From: Amycolatopsis sp. CA-126428
GTDB taxonomy: Bacteria; Actinomycetota; Actinomycetes; Mycobacteriales; Pseudonocardiaceae
Direction of reading: 5' to 3'
DNA: 64,000 nucleotides
Assembly (NCBI RefSeq): GCF_002904335.1
Contig: NZ_PPHF01000016.1
Coordinates: 1-64,000, forward strand
The position numbers and the translations under genes are program-made. The notes beneath the pieces were generated by a model. The model saw only the letters and a program-made list of their open reading frames with translations. It was not told where the DNA came from and did no database searches. Position 1 is the stretch's first letter, and each line of letters begins with the position of its first letter. Of the stretch, positions 30,256 to 37,656 are shown piece after piece.

Positions 30256-31008
30256 GTGCCGCAGTGGGTGGAGGCGGGGCTGTGGGGCCTCGTCGGCGGG
30301 GTCGCGCTGGTGCTCGGCGCCGCCGTGGCCTGGTGGGTGCGGGTGTCGCGGCGGGTCGTCGCCGGGATCATGGCCTTCGGGGCCGGGGTGCTCATCTCCG
30401 CGCTCGCGTTCGACCTCGTCGACGAAGCGCAGCGGGCCGGCGGGCTCTGGCCGACCGCCGGCGGCTTCCTCGGCGGCGCCGCCGTGTACGTCCTGATCAA
30501 CGTGCTCCTCGCCCGGCGGGGTGCCCGGCACCGCAAGCGTTCCGGGGATCAGCAACCGTCCGAACAGGACACCGCGGGCAGCGGGGCCGCCATCGCCGTC
30601 GGTGCCCTGCTCGACGGGATCCCGGAATCCGTCGTGCTCGGCGTGTCACTGCTCGGTGGCGGGGGAGTCGGGGTCACCGTGCTCGCCGCCGTGTTCATTT
30701 CGAACGTCCCCGAAGGCCTGTCCAGCGCCGCCGGCATGAAGGCCGCCGGCCGCGGCGCCCGGTACGTCTTCGGCGTCTGGAGCGGTATCGCGATCGCCAG
30801 CGGGCTCGCGGCCCTGGTCGGCAACCTCCTGCTGCGGACCGCGTCCCCCGCGACCGTCGCCGCCATCACGGCGGTGGCCGCGGGCGCGATCCTCGCCATG
30901 ATCGCCGACACCATGATCCCCGAGGCGTTCGAACGCACCGAGCTCTACACCGGCCTGCTCGCCACCATCGGCTTCCTCACCGCGTTCGTCATCGAGCACG
31001 CCGGCTGA
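30256..31008 (+). CDS. ZIP-family divalent metal transporter
   Basis: 250 residues from GTG 30256 (GGAAGG upstream; GTG 30247 is the alternative). Eight helices; ZIP signatures include ALLDGIPESVVLGVSL (helix IV with His-free DGIPE variant), FISNVPEGLSSAAGMK (helix V, the metal-binding N-x-PEG) and IADTMIPEAFER. It should mediate Zn/Fe/Mn movement across the membrane. The helix IV motif has Asp where many ZIPs have His, as in the ZupT/GufA-like actinobacterial branch. Confidence 0.87.
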   Translation: MPQWVEAGLWGLVGGVALVLGAAVAWWVRVSRRVVAGIMAFGAGVLISALAFDLVDEAQRAGGLWPTAGGFLGGAAVYVLINVLLARRGARHRKRSGDQQPSEQDTAGSGAAIAVGALLDGIPESVVLGVSLLGGGGVGVTVLAAVFISNVPEGLSSAAGMKAAGRGARYVFGVWSGIAIASGLAALVGNLLLRTASPATVAAITAVAAGAILAMIADTMIPEAFERTELYTGLLATIGFLTAFVIEHAG

Positions 31009-31306
31009 GGGCGACCGCGACCACGACGCCCGCCGCGGTGAACAACGCGGTGGCCAGGGGACTCAGGAACTTCGACAGGCTCGGTGCGCTGCTCGGCCCG
31101 GCCAGCCACGCCGTCAGCGCGGCGGCGTAGACGGCGGCGAGGGCGGCGGCCCACCGGCGCCGCGCCCGCCGCCGCAGCGCACCGACCAGCACGACGGCGA
31201 TGGGCACGCCCGACAGCAGCGCGAACTGGCCGGCCACCAGGACCGGGACGGACCAGGCCGCGACGAGGACGGCCTTCGAGGTGCGGGGCGGGGCGGTGAT
31301 GGTCAT
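30989..31306 (-). CDS. 105-aa membrane protein
   Basis: ATG 31306 with AGGAGAGGAAG upstream. Three to four helices (VAAWSVPVLVAGQFALLSG, IAVVLVGALRRRARRR, WAAALAAVYAAALTAWLAG, ATALFTAAGVVVAVAL). Twenty-seven bp downstream of the SRPBCC gene on the same strand, so probably in the same TetR-controlled unit. Unrecognised family; its 3' end overlaps the ZIP gene by 20 bp. Confidence 0.7.
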   Translation of the reverse strand: MTITAPPRTSKAVLVAAWSVPVLVAGQFALLSGVPIAVVLVGALRRRARRRWAAALAAVYAAALTAWLAGPSSAPSLSKFLSPLATALFTAAGVVVAVALSRRAR

Positions 31307-31333
31307 CGACTTCCTCTCCTGGGGAAACGAAGC

Positions 31334-31933
31334 TCAGCGGGCTTCGGCGGTGGTCTTGAGGGCGGCGAGCCAGGCGTCGAGCCCGGGGGCCAGGTAGCGG
31401 ATGGCGGTGGCGGGATCGGCCTCGATCTGCTCGCCCGTCCAGCTCTCCTCGGTGCGGACGAGCACGCCGCCCCGCACCGGCGTGAACGTCCAGACGTGCA
31501 CGCCGCGGTCGATGCGCAGGCCGTCGCCGATCGCCGGGCCGGTCCAGCGGACGCACCGGCCCGGCTGCAGCTGCCCGACCGTCGAGGTGATGACCAGGGT
31601 GGTCGCCGGGGTCGTCGGGGTGGGCGGCGCCGGCGTGGTCCAGCGGAACCGCGAACCCGGCCGCAGCGGCCCGGCGTCGAGCCGCCGCGCGGTGGTGACG
31701 GCCGGCTGCCAGGCGGGCCAGCCCGCCACGTGGGTGTGCAGCTTCCAGACCGCGGCGGCCGGCGCCTTGATCAGCGTTTCGGTCCGGTAGTGGAGCTGCG
31801 CGGCCGGATCGATGCCCACGCCGCGGCAGCTCAGGGCCGTCGCCGGGGCGGCTCCGGCCGGGGCGGCGGTACCCACCAGCCCCGCGGTGACCGAAAGGGC
31901 GAGCAGGGTGGAGCGGAGCCGGGTGCCGATCAC
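31334..31933 (-). CDS. Secreted SRPBCC (START/polyketide-cyclase-like) protein
   Basis: 199 residues. Signal peptide MIGTRLRSTLLALSVTAGLV ending near AGAAPA; the mature part is a START-like helix-grip fold (LHYRTETLIKAPAAAVWKL, VAGWPAWQPAV, GSRFRWT, GVHVWTFTPVRGGVLVRTEESW). Such proteins bind hydrophobic ligands; secretion of this fold is uncommon. It is divergent from the TetR gene, with paired operators between. Confidence 0.83.
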   Translation of the reverse strand: MIGTRLRSTLLALSVTAGLVGTAAPAGAAPATALSCRGVGIDPAAQLHYRTETLIKAPAAAVWKLHTHVAGWPAWQPAVTTARRLDAGPLRPGSRFRWTTPAPPTPTTPATTLVITSTVGQLQPGRCVRWTGPAIGDGLRIDRGVHVWTFTPVRGGVLVRTEESWTGEQIEADPATAIRYLAPGLDAWLAALKTTAEAR

Positions 31934-31967
31934 GGTGTCCTCCGGGTGGTTAGCGCTTGTTTGGATA

Positions 31968-32025
31968 GTTAGAAGCTATAACCAGCACCGCGTGAGTGTC
32001 AATAGGAAAAGTGATAGCCTCTAAC
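31968..32025. promoter_or_regulatory. Paired TetR operators
   Basis: GTTAGAAGCTATAAC (31968-31982) and, inverted, GTTAGAGGCTATC (32013-32025) share GTTAGARGCTAT. The first lies 35 bp from the SRPBCC start, the second abuts the TetR GTG at 32027, so one regulator could silence both directions. Confidence 0.65.
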
Positions 32026-32026
32026 G

Positions 32027-32677
32027 GTGATCAGCGAGAGCCCGCGAGAGCGTTATCGAGCCCAGGTGCGCGAGGAGATCAAGCGCCACGCGTGGGAGCA
32101 GATCGCCGCGGCCGGGGTGCCCGCGCTGTCGCTCAACGCGATCGCGAAGCAGCTGGGCATGAGCGGGCCCGCGCTGTACCGGTACTTCGCGAGCCGGGAC
32201 GAGCTGATCACCGCCCTGATCCGGGACGCCTACCGCAGCCTCGCCGACACCGTCCGGGCCGCCCGCGACGCCGGGGCCGGCCTGCCCGGGCTGGCGGACA
32301 CCATCCGCGACTGGGCGCGCGGCGATCCGCAGCGGTACTTCCTGATCTACGGCACGCCCGTGCCCGGCTACCACGCGCCGGGCGACACCACGGCGATCTC
32401 GTTCGAGGTCATGGCGGTGCTGATCGAAGCCTGCGCCGACGAGCCGGGCGAAGAGCCGGCGGGCGAGCCGCCGACGCCGTTCGACGCGCACCTCGAGACC
32501 CACCGCGAGTGGGCGGGCGGCCACCCCGCGCCGGCCGCCGCCCTGCACCGCGCGCTGTCCTTCTGGATCCGCCTGCACGGGGTGCTGTCCCTCGAGCTGG
32601 CGGGCCACTTCGCCGGCATGAAGTTCGACCCGGACCTGCTGATCACCGAGGAACTGGCCGCGCTGCGGGAGCGCTGA
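32027..32677 (+). CDS. TetR-family regulator
   Basis: 216 residues, GTG 2 bp after the second operator; no ribosome site, so probably leaderless. N-terminal HTH: IAAAGVPALSLNAIAKQLGMSGPALYRYFASRDELITALI. The C-terminal ligand domain is of the WHG type (RALSFWIRLHGVLSLELAGHF). Divergent from the SRPBCC/membrane-protein unit, its likely target. Confidence 0.9.
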   Translation: MISESPRERYRAQVREEIKRHAWEQIAAAGVPALSLNAIAKQLGMSGPALYRYFASRDELITALIRDAYRSLADTVRAARDAGAGLPGLADTIRDWARGDPQRYFLIYGTPVPGYHAPGDTTAISFEVMAVLIEACADEPGEEPAGEPPTPFDAHLETHREWAGGHPAPAAALHRALSFWIRLHGVLSLELAGHFAGMKFDPDLLITEELAALRER

Positions 32678-32686
32678 CCGCCAGGG

Positions 32687-33562
32687 TCAGCCCGTTTGTT
32701 CGCGGATCCAGTCCGTCACGACGTCCACCCGGGCGATCGTCTCGGCACCGGGCTGCGGGCACGGCGGCCCGGTGTTGACGATGGCCACCAGCGTCCCGGT
32801 GCGGTCGTCGTCCGACACGAAGAACGGGCCGCCCGAGTCCTCGGGGCACGGGCCGTTTTCGACCGTGCGCTTGCCGACCGGCTGGGCCTCCAGGGTGGCC
32901 TGGCCGATGCCCGACACCGTGAACCGCCCGCGTTTGAGGTGATCGGACGGGCCCAGCACGGTCGCCGAGAGCGAACCCCACCCGGCGAACTCGAGCTGCT
33001 TCCCCACCGACGGCCGGCTCGTGGCCAGCGCCACCGGGACGATGTCGTCGATCGGGCGGCCGAGCTTGGCCACCGCCAGGTCGTTCACCGGCGACTGCCG
33101 GACGTCGACGACCTCGGTCGTGTACCCGCCGGGATCGGTGTCCTTCAGCCGGCCGACGGTGACGGTCATGGTGTACGGCGGCCGCCCGCCGATCCGGGCG
33201 TCCTTCAGGTCGTGGAAGCAGTGCCCGGCGGTGACGATCCACTGCGGCGCGACCAGCGCCCCGCTGCAGGCGCCGTTGCGCACCCCGCCGCCTGGGACGG
33301 GGATGTCGTCGGACGTCAGCTTCGCGTTGAACGGCAGGGTCGGGTTCGGTGCCGGCCGGGCGGACGTGGGCGCCGGCGCCGGGACCGGAGCCACGGCCGC
33401 GGTGTCGGGCAGGCTGTGCCCGCCGGCCGCCGCGGCCAGGATCGGGCCCGCGACCGTCACCCCGGTCGCGGCGTGGGCGAACGCGAGGCCGGCGCCGGTC
33501 AGCACCGCGACCGCCACCGCTCGTGCCCGGAACTGCCGTCGTCGATCCGAAGAGGTCCTCAC
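32687..33562 (-). CDS. Secreted trypsin-like (S1) serine protease
   Basis: 291 residues, GTG 33562. Arg-rich signal peptide, then a Pro/Ala-rich propeptide-like stretch (about 45-75) and a chymotrypsin-fold domain. The triad is visible: His in VTAGHCF, Asp in NDLAVAKL, Ser in PEDSGGPFF. The oxyanion Gly and two Cys pairs are present. No anchoring domain, so probably released. Converges with the TetR gene. Confidence 0.92.
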   Translation of the reverse strand: MRTSSDRRRQFRARAVAVAVLTGAGLAFAHAATGVTVAGPILAAAAGGHSLPDTAAVAPVPAPAPTSARPAPNPTLPFNAKLTSDDIPVPGGGVRNGACSGALVAPQWIVTAGHCFHDLKDARIGGRPPYTMTVTVGRLKDTDPGGYTTEVVDVRQSPVNDLAVAKLGRPIDDIVPVALATSRPSVGKQLEFAGWGSLSATVLGPSDHLKRGRFTVSGIGQATLEAQPVGKRTVENGPCPEDSGGPFFVSDDDRTGTLVAIVNTGPPCPQPGAETIARVDVVTDWIREQTG

Positions 33563-33628
33563 ACTTCAATGCACGGGTGGGAGCCCGGAATGGTTGCGAG
33601 AACCGGGCGGTACTTGCATCCGCGCCGG

Positions 33629-34270
33629 TCAGGCGCGTCGGCGGCGGGCCGGCTTCTTCGCCGCGATCGCCGGCCACAGCACCGAGACGACCGCTTCGGG
33701 GATTTCGTCCCGGCTCTCGCCGCGGTAGAAGGCGGCGAAGTAGCTGCCGAAGCACAGCGTCGCGATGGTGTGCTTGTCGATGTCGCCGGCGACCTCGCCG
33801 CTCTCCTGCAGCCGGGTCAGCATGTTTTCGACGAGCGTGACCCGCGGTTCGACGGCGTGCTCCCGGAGGATCCCGAGCAGCTCCGGTGTGCGGATCGCTT
33901 CGCCGGCGAAGTTGCCCATGAGCACCATCGCGTCCGGGTTGAAGTACGCGGGATCGAGCCGCCGGACGGCTTCGGTGAACGCCTCGCGCGGGGCCATTCC
34001 GGTCAGGTCGACGGTGTAGGAGTCGCGCTGCTTGCGGAAACCGTAGTCGAGCGCGTCGACGACGAGGTCGAACTTGGTGCGCCACCGCCGGTACAGCGTC
34101 GGACGGCTGACTCCCGCGTCCGTCGCGATGTCGCCGATGGTCATGAGGGAGTAGCCGTCGCGGACGAGGCGCTCGCGGGTGGCCAGGATGATCGCTTCGT
34201 CGAGCGCGGCGTCGCGGGGACGCCCGCCCGGCCGCGGCGCTTCCGGGTTCGTCTCGCGTGCCGGCGCCAT
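33629..34270 (-). CDS. TetR-family regulator
   Basis: 213 residues. HTH: LVRDGYSLMTIGDIATDAGVSRPTLYRRWRTKFDLV, of the TetR/AcrR group with YRRW. The C-terminal domain resembles TetR_C_16-like repressors. The perfect 9-bp palindrome 18 bp upstream is the probable operator. No divergent partner exists; the adjacent unit is the sigma/anti-sigma pair, so its target may be only itself. Confidence 0.9.
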   Translation of the reverse strand: MAPARETNPEAPRPGGRPRDAALDEAIILATRERLVRDGYSLMTIGDIATDAGVSRPTLYRRWRTKFDLVVDALDYGFRKQRDSYTVDLTGMAPREAFTEAVRRLDPAYFNPDAMVLMGNFAGEAIRTPELLGILREHAVEPRVTLVENMLTRLQESGEVAGDIDKHTIATLCFGSYFAAFYRGESRDEIPEAVVSVLWPAIAAKKPARRRRA

Positions 34271-34287
34271 GGGAAGAGCCTAATCGA

Positions 34288-34314
34288 TCCGTTACGGCAC
34301 GTCGTCGTAACGGA
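34288..34314. promoter_or_regulatory. TetR operator
   Basis: TCCGTTACG and CGTAACGGA, a perfect 9-bp inverted repeat with 9-bp spacer, directly upstream of the TetR gene. Confidence 0.72.
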
Positions 34315-34315
34315 C

Positions 34316-34350
34316 GGCCCGCCGGGACCCGGTGCGAGTCCCGGCGGGCC
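34316..34350 (-). terminator. Terminator of the ECF sigma/anti-sigma operon
   Basis: Perfect 13-bp arms (GGCCCGCCGGGAC and complement) with a 9-nt loop, 6 bp after the anti-sigma-like stop codon. Confidence 0.8.
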
Positions 34351-34356
34351 GGGCGG

Positions 34357-35235
34357 TCAGGGGCGCTGGCCCACCTCGTCGACGTAGGTCTTCACCGTCA
34401 CCGCGCTGTCGGTCGTACCCAGGAACTGGTACGTGGTGGCGTCGAAGACCAGCACGATCGGCTTCGCTTTGGGGCCCGAACCGGGGGACACCGGGAATTC
34501 GATCCCGACGCCCGGGCGGCCGGCGCCGTCGGTGACGTGGTCCAGGGCCTTCAGGCCCGGCACCCTGGCCGCCGCCTCGAACAGCGCCGCGTAGGACGCC
34601 GGCTGGAGGACCTGCTCGTAGGCGAGGCCGTAGACGGCCTTGCCGATGTAGCCGGCCCGGCCTACGCGATCCTCCTCCTTGCCGTAGAGGTAGGCCAGCA
34701 TCGCGTCGGCCGTCGTCGGCAGGTCCGTCCGGTAGACCGACCTGGGTGTGCAGTCCTCGAGCGTCCCCTCGAAGCGGGGGTCGTTCGTGCCGTACATCGG
34801 CGCCTTGCCGTTGCGGCAGCCCCCTTCCTTGATGCTGCCGATCAGGCTGTCACGGGTGCCGTCGACCGAGAGCCAGACCTCGCGGTTGGGGGGAATGGTG
34901 TATTCGGTCTTCACGTACAGGAACTGGTCGGGCCGGGGTGGCTTGGCCGGCTCCTTCAGCGCGGTGTTCGCCGCTGCGGTCAGCACCTTGACCGGGTCGG
35001 CGTGCGCCACGCCCGCCCCGACGCCGACCTGGTCGGCGGGGGTCAGGGCGACGACGGCGGTGATCGCCGCGGCCAGGCCGATCGAGGCGCCGGCGAGCCA
35101 GAACCAGCGGCGCGGCCGGTGCCGCCGCTCGCCGCGCGCGGCGGCCAGCAGCCGCTCGCGGGCCGGCGCGAGGTGCTCCGCCGGCGCGAAGCCGACGGTT
35201 TCCGCGCGGGTGCGGATCAGGTCCAGTTCATCCAT
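34357..35235 (-). CDS. CU044_5270-type membrane protein, probable anti-sigma factor
   Basis: 292 residues; its start overlaps the sigma-factor gene by 8 bp, a pairing typical of ECF sigma/anti-sigma genes. A short cytoplasmic N-terminus (MDELDLIRTRAETVGFAP) is followed by one helix (WFWLAGASIGLAAAITAVVALT) and an extracellular domain (about 75-292). The cytoplasmic part is too short for a zinc anti-sigma domain (no HxxxCxxC). Release of the sigma factor may follow an extracytoplasmic signal. Confidence 0.82.
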   Translation of the reverse strand: MDELDLIRTRAETVGFAPAEHLAPARERLLAAARGERRHRPRRWFWLAGASIGLAAAITAVVALTPADQVGVGAGVAHADPVKVLTAAANTALKEPAKPPRPDQFLYVKTEYTIPPNREVWLSVDGTRDSLIGSIKEGGCRNGKAPMYGTNDPRFEGTLEDCTPRSVYRTDLPTTADAMLAYLYGKEEDRVGRAGYIGKAVYGLAYEQVLQPASYAALFEAAARVPGLKALDHVTDGAGRPGVGIEFPVSPGSGPKAKPIVLVFDATTYQFLGTTDSAVTVKTYVDEVGQRP

Positions 35236-35818
35236 GACCCGAGGTCTCCTTCACGAGGTCGAAGGCGCCGAGCTCGGCGCGGACGCGGCCGCGAGCCCGG
35301 TTGAGGCGGGATTTGACGGTGCCGACGGGAATGCCGAGTGCATCGGCGACGTCCTGGTAGGCCAGGCCTTCCGCGGCGACGAGCAGCAGGACGTCCCGCT
35401 CGCGGGGACGCAGGGCGGCCAGGGCCCGGTCGAGCCGCGTGGCGAGGGCCTGCGCGGTGACCTGGTCGGCGACCCGGTCGGCGTGCCCTTCGTCGGCGGC
35501 CGGCGGTCCGACGGCCAGCCGGAGCTTCAGCTCGCGCACTTCCGCCCGCCGCTGCCGGGAAATGAGGTTCGTGGCGATGCCGTAGAGCCACGGCCGGGCG
35601 TCGGACCGGGCCGGGTCGAACTTCGCCCGCTTGTCGAAGGCGATCAGGAACGTGTCGGCCAGGACGTCGTCGGCGGTCGCCGGGCCGAGGGGCCGGGCCA
35701 CGTAGCGGTGGATGTGCCGCGAGTGGCGGTCGAAGATGACCGCGAACAGGCTCGGCTCGTGCCGCGACCGCGCGATCACGCTCGCGTCGTCGTCGGCATC
35801 GGTGTCTTCCGGGGTCAT
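35228..35818 (-). CDS. ECF RNA polymerase sigma factor
   Basis: 196 residues. Region 2 (FAVIFDRHSRHIHRYVARPLG, DDVLADTFLIAFDKRAKFDP, ARPWLYGIATNLISRQRR) and region 4 (LRPRERDVLLLVAAEGLAYQDVADALGIPVGTVKSRLNRAR) are complete. It belongs to the group paired with CU044_5270 proteins. No regulon can be assigned from the window. Confidence 0.93.
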   Translation of the reverse strand: MTPEDTDADDDASVIARSRHEPSLFAVIFDRHSRHIHRYVARPLGPATADDVLADTFLIAFDKRAKFDPARSDARPWLYGIATNLISRQRRAEVRELKLRLAVGPPAADEGHADRVADQVTAQALATRLDRALAALRPRERDVLLLVAAEGLAYQDVADALGIPVGTVKSRLNRARGRVRAELGAFDLVKETSGHG

Positions 35819-35919
35819 CGCCCGCCTTTCGATCCAGCCAGTGTCATGAGCTGTTCTCAGGCGGCGTGCGCCGGGTTCCGGAATCGGCGGGGATCAGCGA
35901 AGGAAGTGACGCAGGTCAC

Positions 35920-36402
35920 TCAGGGGCAGCCGTCGGCGGCCTCTCCGGCCGCGAGCATGCGGCGGTTCGCCTCGCTCAAGCCGTCGGCCAGCGCGTGCAG
36001 CTGATCCGGGGTGAGGACGTCGATCAGCAGTTCGCGGACCAGCCCGACGTGTCCGGGCGCGGCCTGCTCGAGCAAGGTCATGCCGTCGTCGGTGAGCACG
36101 GCGTAGACCGCCCGCGGATCGCTTTCGCACGCGCGGCGGCGCACCAGGCCGGCCCGTTCCAGCTGGCCGATCTGGTAGGTGAGCCCGCTCTTGGAGTTCG
36201 AGACCGCGCAGGCGAGCTCGGCCATCCGCAGTTCGCGGTCGGGGGCCGCGCTGAGCCGAGCGAGGATCACGTACTGGAGGTGGGAGATTCCGGAATCCTG
36301 CTTGAGCTGCTGGTCCAGCCGCCGGTTGAGCAGCTCGTAGGTGCCGAGGAACGCGTTCCAGGCGCGCTTCTCCTCGGCGTTCAGCCACCGTGGACGACCC
36401 AT
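35920..36402 (-). CDS. MarR-family regulator
   Basis: 160 residues from ATG 36402. Winged helix: SGISHLQYVILARLSAAPDRELRMAELACAVSNSKSGLTYQIGQLERAGLVRR, then ESDPRAVYAVLTDDG in the wing. Divergent from ribA with two GTTCAAATTYGAAC palindromes between, so it should repress both. Upstream in-frame codons (to 36438) enter the operator and were excluded. Confidence 0.9.
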   Translation of the reverse strand: MGRPRWLNAEEKRAWNAFLGTYELLNRRLDQQLKQDSGISHLQYVILARLSAAPDRELRMAELACAVSNSKSGLTYQIGQLERAGLVRRRACESDPRAVYAVLTDDGMTLLEQAAPGHVGLVRELLIDVLTPDQLHALADGLSEANRRMLAAGEAADGCP

Positions 36403-36420
36403 GTCACAACGGTACCTGTT

Positions 36421-36471
36421 GTTCAAATTCGAACTCAAGGGGTACGGTCGGCTCAGAGTTCAAATTTGAAC
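36421..36471. promoter_or_regulatory. Two MarR operators flanking the ribA promoter
   Basis: GTTCAAATTCGAAC (36421-36434) and the perfect palindrome GTTCAAATTTGAAC (36458-36471), 37 bp apart. TACGGT (36443-36448) between them could be the -10 of ribA, so the second site would cover the transcription start. The first site is 19 bp from the MarR start. Confidence 0.8.
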
Positions 36472-36489
36472 GAGCAACCTGGAGTCACC

Positions 36490-37104
36490 ATGATCCCCGC
36501 CGCCACCGTCCGCACCCGCGTGCGGGTCCCGCTGCGCTTCGCCGACGGCTTCTCCGCTTCGGCCGACGTCGTCACCTTCGACGGCTTGGCGGACGGCGCC
36601 GAGCACCTCGCCCTGGTCTTCGGCGACCCGGTCCGGCCGCTGGTGCGCCTGCACTCGGAGTGTCTGACCGGCGACGTGTTCGGGTCCGCCCGCTGTGACT
36701 GCGGGCCGCAGCTGCGCGAGGCGGTGGAACGGATCGACGCGGCCGGCGGGGTCCTGCTCTACCTGCGTCAGGAGGGCCGGGGCATCGGTTTCTACGCCAA
36801 GCTGGACGCCTACGCCCTGCAGGACGCCGGGCTCGACACCTACCAGGCGAACACCGCGCTGGGCCTGCCCGAGGACGCCCGCGACTACACCGCGGCGGCC
36901 CAGATGCTCGCCACGCTGGGCCGCACCGAGGTGGACCTGCTCACCAACAACCCCGACAAGGTCCGGCAGCTGCGCGAGCGGGGCGTCACGGTCGCCGGGA
37001 CGGTGCCCACCGGCGTCCACGCCACCCCGGACAACCTGCGGTACCTCGACGCCAAGGTCCGGCACACGAACCACACCCTGGCCCTGCCCGAACTGGCCGG
37101 CTGA
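36490..37104 (+). CDS. ribA: GTP cyclohydrolase II
   Basis: 204 residues, ATG with GGAG. Complete RibA: zinc ligands in SECLTGDVFGSARCDC (three Cys), the GTP-binding YLRQEGRGIGFYAKL, and NTALGLPEDARDYTAAAQML. It opens GTP to 2,5-diamino-6-ribosylamino-4-pyrimidinone phosphate, the first step of riboflavin (and of some deazaflavin or toxoflavin-type) pathways. It stands alone here, without ribB, ribD or ribH, under MarR control, which is unlike a housekeeping rib operon. Confidence 0.93.
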   Translation: MIPAATVRTRVRVPLRFADGFSASADVVTFDGLADGAEHLALVFGDPVRPLVRLHSECLTGDVFGSARCDCGPQLREAVERIDAAGGVLLYLRQEGRGIGFYAKLDAYALQDAGLDTYQANTALGLPEDARDYTAAAQMLATLGRTEVDLLTNNPDKVRQLRERGVTVAGTVPTGVHATPDNLRYLDAKVRHTNHTLALPELAG

Positions 37105-37113
37105 GGGGGCGCC

Positions 37114-37224
37114 TCAGCGCCGGGAAGCCACGGTCGCCAGCTGCTCGGTGAGCTCGGCCAGCAGCTCGGTGGCCGCGTCGCCGAGCGCGGCCAGGTCGGC
37201 CAGGGTCGTTTCCTCCGTCGTCAC
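37114..37224 (-). CDS. 36-aa helical protein
   Basis: GTG inside the stop codon of the preceding small gene (GTGA), so translationally coupled. Sequence VTTEETTLADLAALGDAA then TELLAELTEQLATVASRR, a continuous amphipathic helix. Unrecognised; may be a partner of the 107-aa protein. Confidence 0.5.
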   Translation of the reverse strand: MTTEETTLADLAALGDAATELLAELTEQLATVASRR

Positions 37225-37544
37225 GGGCACAGGTCCTCCTCCAGGGCGTCGGCGAACGCGGTGTGCACCCGGAGGTACTCGTCGCGGCCGACCGCCGTGT
37301 CGGCCCATTCGTGCCAGCGGATGTGCGCTTGGGCGACGTCGACCTGCGCGGCCGCCGCCACCGTGGCGGGGGACGTGCCGGCGAGGATCGCGTGGTGCAT
37401 GAGCGACGGCGACGAGCGCCGGGCGAGCTCGGCCAAGGAGGCGAGGCGGGCGAGCTCCGCGAGCGTGTCGGACGTGACCGGCCGAGGGCGCGGCCGGGGG
37501 ACCGGACGCGTGTTCCCGAGGTGGTCGGTCAAGACGCTGGTCAT
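37221..37544 (-). CDS. 107-aa protein with HTH-like segment
   Basis: ATG 37544 with GGGAG upstream. A Pro/Arg-rich stretch (RPVPRPRPRPV) precedes a helical region whose AGTSPATVAAAAQVDVAQAH resembles a degenerate helix-turn-helix, ending WHEWADTAVGRDEYLRVH. Unrecognised; a small DNA-binding or toxin/antitoxin-like module is possible but unsupported. Confidence 0.6.
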   Translation of the reverse strand: MTSVLTDHLGNTRPVPRPRPRPVTSDTLAELARLASLAELARRSSPSLMHHAILAGTSPATVAAAAQVDVAQAHIRWHEWADTAVGRDEYLRVHTAFADALEEDLCP

Positions 37545-37591
37545 CAAATGACTCCCGAGGCGGAAACAGCTGAAGCAACCCGAACGGTGGA

Positions 37592-37620
37592 CGTTTACCC
37601 CGGGCAGGCCGGGGTAAACG
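37592..37620 (-). terminator. Terminator of the GH43 gene
   Basis: Perfect 12-bp arms (CGTTTACCCCGG and complement) with a 5-nt loop, 37 bp after the GH43 stop and upstream of the small-gene pair. Confidence 0.75.
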
Positions 37621-37656
37621 CCCGCACTCGTGATCTCCGTCTCACCGCATCGGGTG

